DNA of 64,000 bases from M3007 sp043764095 (GTDB lineage: Bacteria; Bacteroidota; Bacteroidia; Chitinophagales; Saprospiraceae). Below the pieces are notes generated by a model, which saw only the letters and a list, made by a program, of their open reading frames with translations, made no database searches and was not told the origin of the DNA. Where the stretch lies: contig JAYUKX010000158.1 in assembly GCA_043764095.1 (NCBI GenBank), forward strand, positions 37,325 through 101,324, read 5' to 3'. The translations under genes were made by a program, and so were the position numbers. Shown here one piece after another: positions 1-8,463 of this stretch; within the stretch, counting starts at the first letter, position 1, and every line of letters starts with the position of its first letter.

Positions 1-634
1 ATTGAAGTGCAATTTGGTGTCTTTTTTTGACCATTTGGTCAAATACATCTTCAATTTCTGCTTGTTTTTGGGCGTAAAAATCCCATTTTGCCTGTGATGC
101 CTTTTGGCGCACCTCACGATCACTTGATAGTTCGAGCGGATATAACCCCGTTAGATTGTAGGTATTTCCCTCAAATTCGATGGTTGCATTTGATTTTATT
201 TTGGTGTAAGCACTACTGAGCGCATTTTCTTCCCCGAGTAATTCCAAAATAGAGGGGTTGAAGGTTTTGATGGACAGTTCTGCGAGTGTAAACAATTGCT
301 TGCCGGTTTTTTGCTCCAATTCCTGCCTAAACTTTGAATCGAGCATGGCTTTAAACATTTTATTGCTCAATTCCTCATAAATAGGTAGGCTTTGGTCAAA
401 ATAATCATTTTCGCCGGTATAAAAATCGTCACCTATATTAGAGGTATGTCGAATATGGCAAAGATTGAACATCGTGGAGAACTCTTCACGAAGTTGGATC
501 AATGTTTGTAACACATTATACTGTTGTTCAACGTTTTCAGCATTGTGGAATGCGTTAAGTTGTCGATCAAAATGCTGACTAATGACAGAAAGATCGGGTC
601 GTTTGTATTGGAAAGTATCGAATTGTGCGTGCAT
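1..634 (-). CDS. M3 family oligoendopeptidase, N-terminal part (cut by window edge)
   Basis: An open frame runs from an ATG at 634 leftward to the window edge without a stop, about 211 codons. The N terminus (MHAQFDTFQYKRPDLSV) and the following helical region are typical of the PepF-like M3 oligoendopeptidases common in Bacteroidota, which are cytoplasmic zinc peptidases that cleave short peptides. The HExxH zinc site lies in the C-terminal half, outside the window, so catalysis cannot be checked. A matching promoter -7 element lies at 683-690 on the same strand. The family call rests on overall N-terminal resemblance and is moderately secure. Confidence 0.75.
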   Translation of the reverse strand, partial: MHAQFDTFQYKRPDLSVISQHFDRQLNAFHNAENVEQQYNVLQTLIQLREEFSTMFNLCHIRHTSNIGDDFYTGENDYFDQSLPIYEELSNKMFKAMLDSKFRQELEQKTGKQLFTLAELSIKTFNPSILELLGEENALSSAYTKIKSNATIEFEGNTYNLTGLYPLELSSDREVRQKASQAKWDFYAQKQAEIEDVFDQMVKKRHQIALQ

Positions 635-682
635 TGTGCTAAGTTTCAGCCTAAAAATATCAAAAGAGTCAATTTAAAGGGA

Positions 683-690
683 CAAAAGTA
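683..690 (-). promoter_or_regulatory. Bacteroidota-type -7 element (TACTTTTG) for the M3 peptidase gene
   Basis: Read on the minus strand, this octamer matches TAnnTTTG and lies about 50 nt before the ATG at 634. The rest of 635-1043 is AT-rich with no further gene or strong hairpin that I can see. Confidence 0.4.
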
Positions 691-1043
691 GGGAATTAAA
701 TATTATTTATAGGATTTCTTTCTATTTTGAAACGACGGAAGCGATTTACACACTGAATATTAGATTGCAAAGCCACAATATTTTTGTAACTATCCAGCCG
801 CAAAATAATTTGAAAGGGAGGAGATGAGAATATAATGATGAAGTGCATAAATCGTGTGGAGTGGCTAGAATTTGACTAAATTTGACATTTGATTTGACCA
901 AAAATAGCGTAATAAAAACTTTACATGTAAATTAATCTGCTTTGATAAACTTTTTTGTGGCACCTCCGTTTGTCTAATTGTTTTACAAAAAAACACTTCA
1001 AACATTAAACACAATTTTACACATTAAACAAATTTCAAACACT

Positions 1044-2066
1044 ATGAATTTTCAACGTTTTATCGGCATGCTGGCGCTTGCCACAATGATTTCGCTAACT
1101 GCTTGCCAGAAAGAGCAAATCAACGAAACAGTTAACCCAACAGAAACCAACACATCAACAGGTATTGTTACTGATCGTAACGGTAGCATTGTGGATGTAG
1201 CGATTGGCAATCCAAATCTTACAGCACTGGTTGCGGCTGTTGTAAAAACCAACTCTGTCCAGTTTTTTGGCAATCCAAACTTCAACGCTACCGTATTAGC
1301 TCCAACTGATGCTGCTTTTGCGCAATTGCCTGCACCGTTCAACAATGCAGCCAATATTAGCGCGATTACCAATCCTGCAACGATTAATGCGCTGCGCCAA
1401 ATCCTTCGCTACCACGCGGTTGCCGGCAAACGCACTGCAGCACAATTTGCGAATGGCAACTATCAAACCTTCCAAAGCACAGGCATTCCGGGCGCAAACC
1501 AAATCACAGTAAGCCGTTCCATCGACAACAATGTGTTTATCAATGGTAACACACAAGTAGTAGCAGTAGATGTAGCGGCCACGAATGGTGTGGTACACGT
1601 AATTAACAAGGTATTACTACCACCATCACAAGACATCGCGCAAATTGCGATCGCGAATGGCGGTTTTACGGCTTTGGTAGCGGCTTTGAAAAAAACAGGT
1701 TTGGCTAGTTCTCTTTCTTTGTTTGGCAACACTACCGTATTTGCACCAACGGATGCGGCATTTGCTCAATTACCAGCACCTTTAAATAATGCAGCGAATA
1801 TCAATGCAATTACAGATGCTGCAACGATCAACACTTTGCGTTCTGTGCTTCGTTACCACTTGGTACCGGCACGCGTATTTTCTCCAGATCTCCGCGAAGC
1901 GTTGCAAGCACCAACAAACCTTACTGGCAAGAAAGTGACGATCAGTCTTACTGGCGGTGCTAAAGTAAAAGGTGACGGCAATGCTACTGGGTCGAATATC
2001 GTATTGGTTAATCTATTGGCTACCAATGGTGTTATCCATGTGATCGATCAGGTATTACTCCCATAA
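1044..2066 (+). CDS. Lipoprotein with two fasciclin (FAS1) domains
   Basis: The 340-residue protein starts at the ATG at 1044, which gives a lipoprotein signal (hydrophobic stretch ending LTAC before QKEQ); an in-frame ATG at 978 would only add a non-signal leader. Two tandem FAS1 domains follow, each with the family landmarks: NPNLTALVAA with FGN..TVFAPTDAAFAQLP and a closing TNGVVHVIN, repeated as GGFTALVAAL, TVFAPTDAAF and TNGVIHVID. FAS1 domains mediate adhesion at the cell surface. The protein is probably anchored in the outer membrane and acts alone; no partner gene is adjacent. The repeats are near-copies (APTDAAFAQLPAP.NNAANI), which suggests a recent domain duplication. Confidence 0.9.
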   Translation: MNFQRFIGMLALATMISLTACQKEQINETVNPTETNTSTGIVTDRNGSIVDVAIGNPNLTALVAAVVKTNSVQFFGNPNFNATVLAPTDAAFAQLPAPFNNAANISAITNPATINALRQILRYHAVAGKRTAAQFANGNYQTFQSTGIPGANQITVSRSIDNNVFINGNTQVVAVDVAATNGVVHVINKVLLPPSQDIAQIAIANGGFTALVAALKKTGLASSLSLFGNTTVFAPTDAAFAQLPAPLNNAANINAITDAATINTLRSVLRYHLVPARVFSPDLREALQAPTNLTGKKVTISLTGGAKVKGDGNATGSNIVLVNLLATNGVIHVIDQVLLP

Positions 2067-2095
2067 TTTATTGATATACAACCTGTTTGTGAGCA

Positions 2096-2152
2096 GCGGT
2101 TGGGCAACGGAATACACACGAAGCAGTAGTAACGTGTTCGTTGCCCAACCGC
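2096..2152. terminator. Hairpin downstream of the FAS1 gene
   Basis: Perfect 14-bp arms GCGGTTGGGCAACG (2096-2109) and its complement (2139-2152) enclose a 29-nt loop whose flanks can pair further. There is no strong U-run after it. It is most likely the transcript end for 1044-2066. Confidence 0.5.
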
Positions 2153-2279
2153 ACCCCTACCCCGTATTTATACCTGTTTTATTATTTTGTTGATCTATTA
2201 TTATGATATTATGAATTGAGTGCTTGTATATTTACAGCCTAAAAATTAGTTCACTTAATATTTTATACAATTTCACAAA

Positions 2280-2738
2280 ATGAGAAATCACTTTAACGTA
2301 TTCATTTTATGCATGCTGTTTATAGGTATTTATGCCTGTTCAGAATCAAAAACAACTCCTGAAGCCAAAGATGCAGTGAGTAAGCCCAATGTGGCATCAA
2401 CGGGGACAGTGCTGCCTAATGAAATTTCGGATACAGTAGCGACAGCAAGAAAGACTGCATGGAGGGTAAAGCGTGCGCAATTAATTGCCTTATTGAAGGC
2501 CAATAATATGGCTGATGATTCTGTTTATATTTTACGTGGATTTGCAGTTCCTACCCAAGATTTTAAAGATGTGGCTGCTATTGCCACTCCTACGGCTCAA
2601 GATGCTACTACTTATACCATGATAGGGCTCTATAATGGCACACAAGATATTATTTTCCAAATAAAGGATTCAACTGGGAAAGAACGTTATTTTGACTTTA
2701 CAGCTCCTTGTCCAGAAAATTGCCCACCAAGGGGATAA
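2280..2738 (+). CDS. Small lipoprotein of unknown function
   Basis: A 152-residue protein with a lipoprotein signal (FILCMLFIGIYAC followed by SESK). The mature part is mostly polar; residues 60-145 look like one compact alpha/beta domain, and the C terminus carries two cysteines in PCPENCPPRG. I do not recognise a family. It lies 213 nt after the FAS1 gene and 74 nt before the membrane protein at 2813, so it may be transcribed alone. Confidence 0.6.
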   Translation: MRNHFNVFILCMLFIGIYACSESKTTPEAKDAVSKPNVASTGTVLPNEISDTVATARKTAWRVKRAQLIALLKANNMADDSVYILRGFAVPTQDFKDVAAIATPTAQDATTYTMIGLYNGTQDIIFQIKDSTGKERYFDFTAPCPENCPPRG

Positions 2739-2812
2739 TAATTAAGCAGTATATTTAGATAATTATTACGACTTTTGATTTACCTTTATAAAATTAAAAT
2801 GGATATTTACTC

Positions 2813-3529
2813 ATGTGGTCAATAATGTTTATAAAGTGGTCAAAAGTCGTTCTTTATTTAAACTATTACGCATCTAATTTACCGCTCTTCTTTTTTTTAA
2901 TCCTTTCATGCAGCATAGGAGTTATCCATTATAAAAAACTGAGTTCACCCTTTAAGTTATTAGTTGGGTATTTGTGTTTTAATTTATCTATTGAGGTTGG
3001 ATCTGTTTTCGGAGCAATAATATATCATCAAAATTTACCCTTGCTGCACTTATATACTTTGGGCGAATTTGTACTGTGGACGCTATTTTACGATCGCCTA
3101 TTTAAGGAGAAAACATTTTTGAACAATTATTTATATTGGATTTTAGGTATTATTGGGACAATAGTAGTATTGAACTCTGTTTTTGTACAGTCTATATTTT
3201 CTTATAATTCGTATGGAAAAACATTAGTTCAGACACTTATTATATGTTATGCACTTCGTTATTCATTTTATTTTACTGAAGATGCTATCTATCCCACCCT
3301 AGAGTACAGAATGTTACGGGTTATTAATGCTGTTGTTTTGATCAACTATAGCGGTACTTTATTTATTTATATGTCAAGTATTTTTTGGTTAACAGACAAC
3401 GGAGCCTTTAGTTTTTTATCACCTTTAAATATTGTTCTTAATACTATTTTTCAATTAATCATACTCATTACCTTATGGAAAGTAGTTTTTACACATCGCA
3501 AATCGTCGTTTTTGTCATCGTCGGTATAG
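2813..3529 (+). CDS. Polytopic membrane protein, probable partner of the adjacent histidine kinase
   Basis: A 238-residue protein with about six or seven hydrophobic segments (for example LPLFFFLILSCSIGVI, YLYWILGIIGTIVVL, IVLNTIFQLIILITLW) and no soluble domain. It looks like a small sensor-type membrane module; I do not recognise a named family. Its last 55 nt overlap the start of the kinase gene at 3475, so the two are probably translationally coupled. The kinase itself has only one membrane helix and no sensory domain. This suggests that the signal is perceived here, which is an inference. Confidence 0.65.
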   Translation: MWSIMFIKWSKVVLYLNYYASNLPLFFFLILSCSIGVIHYKKLSSPFKLLVGYLCFNLSIEVGSVFGAIIYHQNLPLLHLYTLGEFVLWTLFYDRLFKEKTFLNNYLYWILGIIGTIVVLNSVFVQSIFSYNSYGKTLVQTLIICYALRYSFYFTEDAIYPTLEYRMLRVINAVVLINYSGTLFIYMSSIFWLTDNGAFSFLSPLNIVLNTIFQLIILITLWKVVFTHRKSSFLSSSV

Positions 3530-4263
3530 TTTTTATGCTTTTAATGGCTTTAGTGGTGGTACTTTTGTCCAATAGGGCAGAAAAACAAATCTTCCGTCAA
3601 CGGATGGACAATCAAGATTTGCAGTTGAAGCACCAGCAAGAATTATTGGAACGCAACCTATTGGTACAAGAAGAAGAACGGCAAACCATAGCGGCACAAT
3701 TGCATGATGATATCGGGTCAAAACTGGGCGTATTGCACCTTACATTTCACCGCTTGCGCAGGATGGAGGCCATGACCGAGCAATACAATACCATGTGTGA
3801 GGAAATAGATGGATTGATTGACAAGACATTAGATGCATCGAGGCGTATTTCACACGGATTATTACCTCCTACGCTGGAGGATTTTGGCTTATTGGAGGCC
3901 TTGAACGAGTTTTGTGAAGGCGTACGATATACTGGAGTGCTTGACATACAGTTTGAGCACAATATTACCCGCGCTGATATACCCGATCCTCTTGTAGAAC
4001 TGAACCTGTTCCGTATTATTCAAGAACTGACCAATAATTCTTTAAAGTACTCACAAGCCACCAAAATCACGATTCAACTGATGAAACATGAAGCAAGAAA
4101 AGCCCTGCGCTATCGCGATAATGGCCAAGGTTTTGACCCTGAAAACACCATTTCTAAAGGACTCGGTCTTAAAAATTTGGAAAACAGGGTACGCATGATT
4201 AACGGCATTAGCCAAATAAATACGGCACCAGGTAAAGGATTTGAAGCATTTATTACATTTTAA
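3475..4263 (+). CDS. LuxR-type sensor histidine kinase (HisKA_3/HATPase)
   Basis: A 262-residue kinase with one N-terminal membrane helix (about residues 10-32), a short coiled coil and a HisKA_3 dimerisation segment with the phospho-acceptor in QLHDDIGSKLG (His77). A HATPase domain follows, with N-box FRIIQELTNNSLKYS and G-boxes DNGQGFD and GLGLKNLENRV. This is the NarX/DesK-like class that pairs with NarL-type regulators, and such a regulator follows 11 nt downstream. The start at 3475 overlaps the upstream membrane gene; the next in-frame ATG (3535) would cut through the helix. There is no extracellular sensor domain. Confidence 0.9.
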   Translation: MESSFYTSQIVVFVIVGIVFMLLMALVVVLLSNRAEKQIFRQRMDNQDLQLKHQQELLERNLLVQEEERQTIAAQLHDDIGSKLGVLHLTFHRLRRMEAMTEQYNTMCEEIDGLIDKTLDASRRISHGLLPPTLEDFGLLEALNEFCEGVRYTGVLDIQFEHNITRADIPDPLVELNLFRIIQELTNNSLKYSQATKITIQLMKHEARKALRYRDNGQGFDPENTISKGLGLKNLENRVRMINGISQINTAPGKGFEAFITF

Positions 4264-4274
4264 AATAGAAAAGC

Positions 4275-4946
4275 ATGGAAAATAGTACATTGATTCATAT
4301 TGCCATCGCCGACGACGAAGCACTATTCCGCCGAGGAATGCGGCTTATTATGGAAGATTTTCAGGACTTGAGTGTGCTTTTTGAAGCAGAAAACGGAGAA
4401 GAACTACTAAAAAAAATCAGGGCGTCCGACGAATTGCCGGATGTACTCCTCCTCGATCTTAAAATGCCTGTGATGAGTGGTATTGAAGCCGCAGAGGTGA
4501 TCCGGCGCGAATTTCCGTCTATTCAAATTGTCGTCATTTCCTCTCATGTGAGTAAAGCATTTATACTCAATATGATAGAAATTGGGGCTTCGGCTTATTT
4601 GGGTAAAAATGCAAACCCCGATGAAGTAGTGGAGACCATCCGCATGGTACGCGAAAAAGGGTTTTACTACAATACCACGGTTATGGATGTGATCCGCGAA
4701 AATATGATGGGTAAAAACCAAATTAAACCCCAACGCGCTTTCCATGTAGAACTCACCAGCCGCGAAAAAGAGGTACTACAACTCATTTGTGCAGAGTATA
4801 ATACTCAAGAGATCGCAGAAAAACTCTATATCAGTAGCCGAACAGTGGAAGGTCATCGCAATAACCTGTTGTCCAAATTGGGCTGCCGAAATACGGCTGG
4901 TCTTGTAGTATATGCACTACAAAGTGGATTAGTCAAATTGGACTGA
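4275..4946 (+). CDS. NarL/FixJ-family response regulator
   Basis: A 223-residue two-domain regulator. The receiver domain (about 8-125) has acidic residues IADDE and phospho-acceptor Asp61 in LLLDLKMPVMSG. The C-terminal LuxR-type HTH is LTSREKEVLQLI....TQEIAEKLYISSRTVEGHRNNLL. It sits directly after its likely cognate kinase and should act as a phosphorylation-dependent DNA-binding regulator. Targets are not evident. The T9SS gene downstream is convergent, with only 8 nt between the stop codons. Confidence 0.92.
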   Translation: MENSTLIHIAIADDEALFRRGMRLIMEDFQDLSVLFEAENGEELLKKIRASDELPDVLLLDLKMPVMSGIEAAEVIRREFPSIQIVVISSHVSKAFILNMIEIGASAYLGKNANPDEVVETIRMVREKGFYYNTTVMDVIRENMMGKNQIKPQRAFHVELTSREKEVLQLICAEYNTQEIAEKLYISSRTVEGHRNNLLSKLGCRNTAGLVVYALQSGLVKLD

Positions 4947-4954
4947 TCGCTCCC

Positions 4955-7060
4955 CTACCGGATCAAAGTAACATCTCCCTTGTACGACACCTGTAGATTA
5001 CTGCTGTTGACCGTCCAAATATAGACATCCATGGGTGCTGGTTGATTATTGAACATACCATCCCAGGCCGCTTCGTAATTGGTGGTTTCGAATAGTGAAT
5101 TACCCCATCTGTCAAAAATCCGAAATAAATAATCTGTTGGCGGACAATCCAATAGTGGTTTAAAAACATCGTTGATTTGGTCGTTATTGGGCGTAAAGGC
5201 GTTGGGCACCTCATCAATCAGGTTTTGTACATTTACTTCAATCGCATTAGTGCGCAAACAACCGCCTTGTATTTGGCGCGCTGAGAGCGAATATTTTCCT
5301 TCTTTTTGATAACATATTTGCGGTGGTGCGTCCTGTGTTTGCACACCTCCAGGAAAATCGAAGGTTGCGGTGGCACTATTTTCGATCAATATTTCGGTAC
5401 ATCCGCCGGGGCAAAACAAGGAATCACTCAAGGCAAATACCAGCGGTTCGGATGCCTCTTTTACCAATATATCATTGTTATAGGGAGGCGGAAGGCAACC
5501 ATCCATTAATTTTAATTGGAGTTGGATGGGTTGATTACCCACTTGATTAAAACAAATGCGCACCGAATCTGTACCTACGAATGGCTCTATGGTAACTTGA
5601 TCTCCCCCACTCCAAGTAGCAGTAGCCCCATTTGGCATTTTGGGGAGTTTGACGACCACGCAGCCACCTGCACAGGCTATGGAATCGTTTAATTTATAGG
5701 ATAATGGCGCGCAAACTGGATACTCTGTTAGATTAATATTAGCAACGGTTGCAGGTCTGGTCACATTTTTGATGGTATCATTGGTGCTTGAGAATGGTTG
5801 ATCTACAATAGATATTGGGAATGGATTAACTGTTATCTCTAAAAGTTCATTGCAACACCCTTCTAACAAGCCATTTTTATCCATTTTTGTAATAACACCA
5901 TCGCTATTATTATCATTGCCATCCCACAACTCGCTAGCCTCGATGTAGCCACCATCTTGAGCGGATACAATTGTTGCTAAAAAAGAAAAGAGCAGAGCGC
6001 CTTTGTAATGGCTATAAGCCCACTTTACAGTTCCATCGTTTTTTAATGCCACAACTGCCCCATAAATATCCATCAGTACAAATCCATCAGAAGTTTGTAC
6101 ACCTTTGGAGAAAGCGATATTAGTATTAAAATTGCTAACGTCGTATTCGTTGCTCCATTCTATTTCGCCATCGCTATTCATAAGTACTAATACACCAATA
6201 AATCCTAAATTCATATTATTTGTTACCTTATACCCATAACCAATCAACAATAACTTCCCCCCCCCAATATCCAGTATATCATTGAACGAAATATTATTAA
6301 AAACTGGTGCACTATAAGCCTTTAGCCATTCGGGTTGTGTCGCATTATTGGGTATTTTTACGAGCCTGAATGTATTAGAACCAAAGCTGGCTATACTATA
6401 ACAGTTATCATCCTTATCCAGCATACTTTGTGCAAAATCTAAAGAGGTAGTGGATGGTTCAAAATACCTATTATGGGTTGGCCCGTCAAGCCTTTGTCCA
6501 TTGGCATCGGTGTGGATACAATAATTATACTTTTGTACTTGACCACCTGTTGCTTTTATTTTCATTCCAGTCAGGGTAAATCCGTCATTAGTATTATTTT
6601 TAATAATTAATCCAGGTGCGTCATTTTCGGAATTACTGTCTAAGTAAGACGACCAAATAATGCTACCATCGTCTTTATTTATTTTTGCAAAACCACTACC
6701 AAAATTCTGTCCTCCAAACACTACTTTGGGAAGCGCAACACCAACTATTAAGTTACCATCTGGTGCTTCCCATATTTCATTAAATTCGATACCCCCATTG
6801 GCAACATACTGTTTTGACCATAATAATTCGCCGTTCGAGTTTAGAGCGGCTACAAATGTTGTACGTTTATAGGTAATATTGTGCCATTGATAGCCACATA
6901 CATAAATATTGGTATTTTTGCCCTCTACCACACCAGTACAAGATATACTTAAAATGGGATTATTTTGCGTTAAACGTATTTTAAGAGTAGGTTGAGCGCT
7001 AGAGGGGGCAATACATAAACCTAAAAATAAAATTACAAATAATAAATAGATTTGCTTCAT
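4955..7060 (-). CDS. Secreted T9SS protein with gliding motility-associated C-terminal domain
   Basis: The 701-residue form starts at the ATG at 7058-7060, which gives a clean signal peptide (MKQIYLLFVILFLGLCIAPSSAQ); an in-frame ATG at 7156 adds an unlikely leader. The first 400 residues have repeated W.KQY, DGGYIEAS and NGELLWSK segments like PQQ/WD-type beta-propellers. SprB/Ig-like modules follow, and the C-terminal 85 residues (VPNAFTPNNDQINDVF...RIFDRWGN..F......WDG....PMDVYIW) are the type B (CHU_C) sorting domain recognised by the type IX secretion system. The protein is exported to the cell surface or medium. A run of nine G on the coding strand (6257-6265) encodes three glycines. 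Confidence 0.9.
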   Translation of the reverse strand: MKQIYLLFVILFLGLCIAPSSAQPTLKIRLTQNNPILSISCTGVVEGKNTNIYVCGYQWHNITYKRTTFVAALNSNGELLWSKQYVANGGIEFNEIWEAPDGNLIVGVALPKVVFGGQNFGSGFAKINKDDGSIIWSSYLDSNSENDAPGLIIKNNTNDGFTLTGMKIKATGGQVQKYNYCIHTDANGQRLDGPTHNRYFEPSTTSLDFAQSMLDKDDNCYSIASFGSNTFRLVKIPNNATQPEWLKAYSAPVFNNISFNDILDIGGGKLLLIGYGYKVTNNMNLGFIGVLVLMNSDGEIEWSNEYDVSNFNTNIAFSKGVQTSDGFVLMDIYGAVVALKNDGTVKWAYSHYKGALLFSFLATIVSAQDGGYIEASELWDGNDNNSDGVITKMDKNGLLEGCCNELLEITVNPFPISIVDQPFSSTNDTIKNVTRPATVANINLTEYPVCAPLSYKLNDSIACAGGCVVVKLPKMPNGATATWSGGDQVTIEPFVGTDSVRICFNQVGNQPIQLQLKLMDGCLPPPYNNDILVKEASEPLVFALSDSLFCPGGCTEILIENSATATFDFPGGVQTQDAPPQICYQKEGKYSLSARQIQGGCLRTNAIEVNVQNLIDEVPNAFTPNNDQINDVFKPLLDCPPTDYLFRIFDRWGNSLFETTNYEAAWDGMFNNQPAPMDVYIWTVNSSNLQVSYKGDVTLIR

Positions 7061-7086
7061 TTTCAATAAATTTAAACTTGAAAATG

Positions 7087-7094
7087 CAAATATA
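7087..7094 (-). promoter_or_regulatory. -7 element (TATATTTG) for the T9SS gene
   Basis: It matches TAnnTTTG on the minus strand, 26 nt before the chosen start at 7060. This supports the shorter N terminus because the longer form would begin upstream of this promoter. The remaining intergenic stretch to 7381 carries the Usp promoter. Confidence 0.5.
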
Positions 7095-7272
7095 TTGCAC
7101 CAATATGGTATAATCATTAGCAATGATTGAATGCTACTCCATAATGTGCGAATCACCCATTTTTAAGGACAAATACAGCATTCGACGATTACCTTAGGCG
7201 ACCAAACAACTCATTTTTGAAACGACACTAAATGAAAAACACACCTAATATTGACAAATACTACCCTACCCC

Positions 7273-7316
7273 ATGACTTTTATCATTACACACTACAGCA
7301 CTGCGCCACACCTTTG
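7273..7316 (+). promoter_or_regulatory. Fnr/Crp-like box plus -7 element upstream of the Usp gene
   Basis: The box ATGAC-TTTT-ATCAT (7273-7286) is a perfect dyad of ATGAY-N4-RTCAT. After exactly 22 nt comes CACCTTTG (7309-7316), a -7 element of the nAnnTTTG type. This places the box near -41.5 from the predicted start, the class II activator position. The leader to the ATG at 7382 is about 60 nt. The same arrangement recurs at 9553, 13761, 17495 and 32278. Confidence 0.65.
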
Positions 7317-7381
7317 TATCGTAAAGAAGTGACAGTAAGTATTTGGACACAATTAATTATTATTTATAAAAGAAACGAACC

Positions 7382-8230
7382 ATGAAAAAAATACTAGTTC
7401 CCATTGATTTTTCTGATGCCTCCATTGGAGCATTACAAGTGGCAGGACACTTGGCATTAAGTATTGGAGCGGAGATTTCTTTGCTGTATGTAAACGAGAT
7501 GGTACTTTATGTGCTACCCGTTTCGGAGTACGCCTACGGTGCCGCCGTAATTGATATGGATAATTACAACGAGCAAGCCTTGGATAAACTTCAGGAAATT
7601 AAATCTCGGTACTTCCACAAACCTGAATATAATGGGTTACACGCCAAATCCATCGTAAAAGATGGTAGTTTTGTCTCCATCGTAAAAGAAATGGTAGATG
7701 AAGAAGGCTATAATTTGATTGTGATGGGTACTTTGGGTGCCACTGGCTGGAAAGAAGCATTTATAGGGTCAAATACCGAACGTGTTATTCGATATGCCAG
7801 TTGCCCCGTTTGGGTAATTCCCGAAGGTACTGAAAAACTAAACCTCAAAAAGATATTGGTTGCCTCTACCTTGAAACCAAACCAACAAAAAATGTTTACC
7901 ACAGTAAAAGAATTGCAGCAATGGTTTGATTTTGAGGTAGAAATCCTATACATGAATAACCCATTGCACGCCATGACCCCAGAAAGTATTGAGGCCGAAA
8001 AAAATCATTTAATGCTACACACTGGTTTAAAGCATGTAAAACTGCATTCCATTGACCCAACCATTGATGAAGGGGTGTCTATACTGAATTATGCAAGGAA
8101 GACCAAAGCAGACCTTATCGTTATGGGTACACACCAACGTAAAGGACTATCGCACCTGATGTTTGGGAGCATTACCGAAGATGCCGCCAACCATACGCAT
8201 ATACCTGTTTTATCGGTTCCAATTGATTAG
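7382..8230 (+). CDS. Tandem universal stress protein (two UspA domains)
   Basis: A 282-residue cytoplasmic protein with two Usp domains. The first (1-150) has KKILVPIDFSDAS and the ATP-loop pattern G-2x-G-9x-GS in VMGTLGATGWKEAFIGS. The second (158-282) has the same layout, but Gln replaces the second glycine (GTHQRKGLSHLMFGS), so nucleotide binding there may be weaker. Usp proteins of this kind are induced in growth arrest and low oxygen. An Fnr/Crp-like box lies 95 nt upstream, and the next gene encodes the regulator likely to bind it. Confidence 0.92.
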   Translation: MKKILVPIDFSDASIGALQVAGHLALSIGAEISLLYVNEMVLYVLPVSEYAYGAAVIDMDNYNEQALDKLQEIKSRYFHKPEYNGLHAKSIVKDGSFVSIVKEMVDEEGYNLIVMGTLGATGWKEAFIGSNTERVIRYASCPVWVIPEGTEKLNLKKILVASTLKPNQQKMFTTVKELQQWFDFEVEILYMNNPLHAMTPESIEAEKNHLMLHTGLKHVKLHSIDPTIDEGVSILNYARKTKADLIVMGTHQRKGLSHLMFGSITEDAANHTHIPVLSVPID

Positions 8231-8371
8231 GTTATTGCGTAATGGAATAAAAAGAAATATGGGTTTCATGCGTTCATTACACCGAAAAAAACATAAATTT
8301 GCGTTCTTATTTTACAATAATTCAAATAATGGGTTGGGTTTTGTAAATGCTTGAAAATCAATGGTTAATTA

Positions 8372-8404
8372 AGTGTCGGCGTGACTCAAACTCACGCCGA
8401 CACT
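8372..8404. terminator. Strong hairpin between the Usp and regulator genes
   Basis: Perfect 13-bp arms AGTGTCGGCGTGA (8372-8384) and its complement (8392-8404) with a 7-nt loop. It is GC-rich against an AT-rich background and is the probable Usp transcript terminator, though no U-run follows. Confidence 0.55.
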
Positions 8405-8463
8405 CCACAACTATCTAAAAATCAATGCCTTAACCTAATACATTATTAGCATAAACAATTGAT

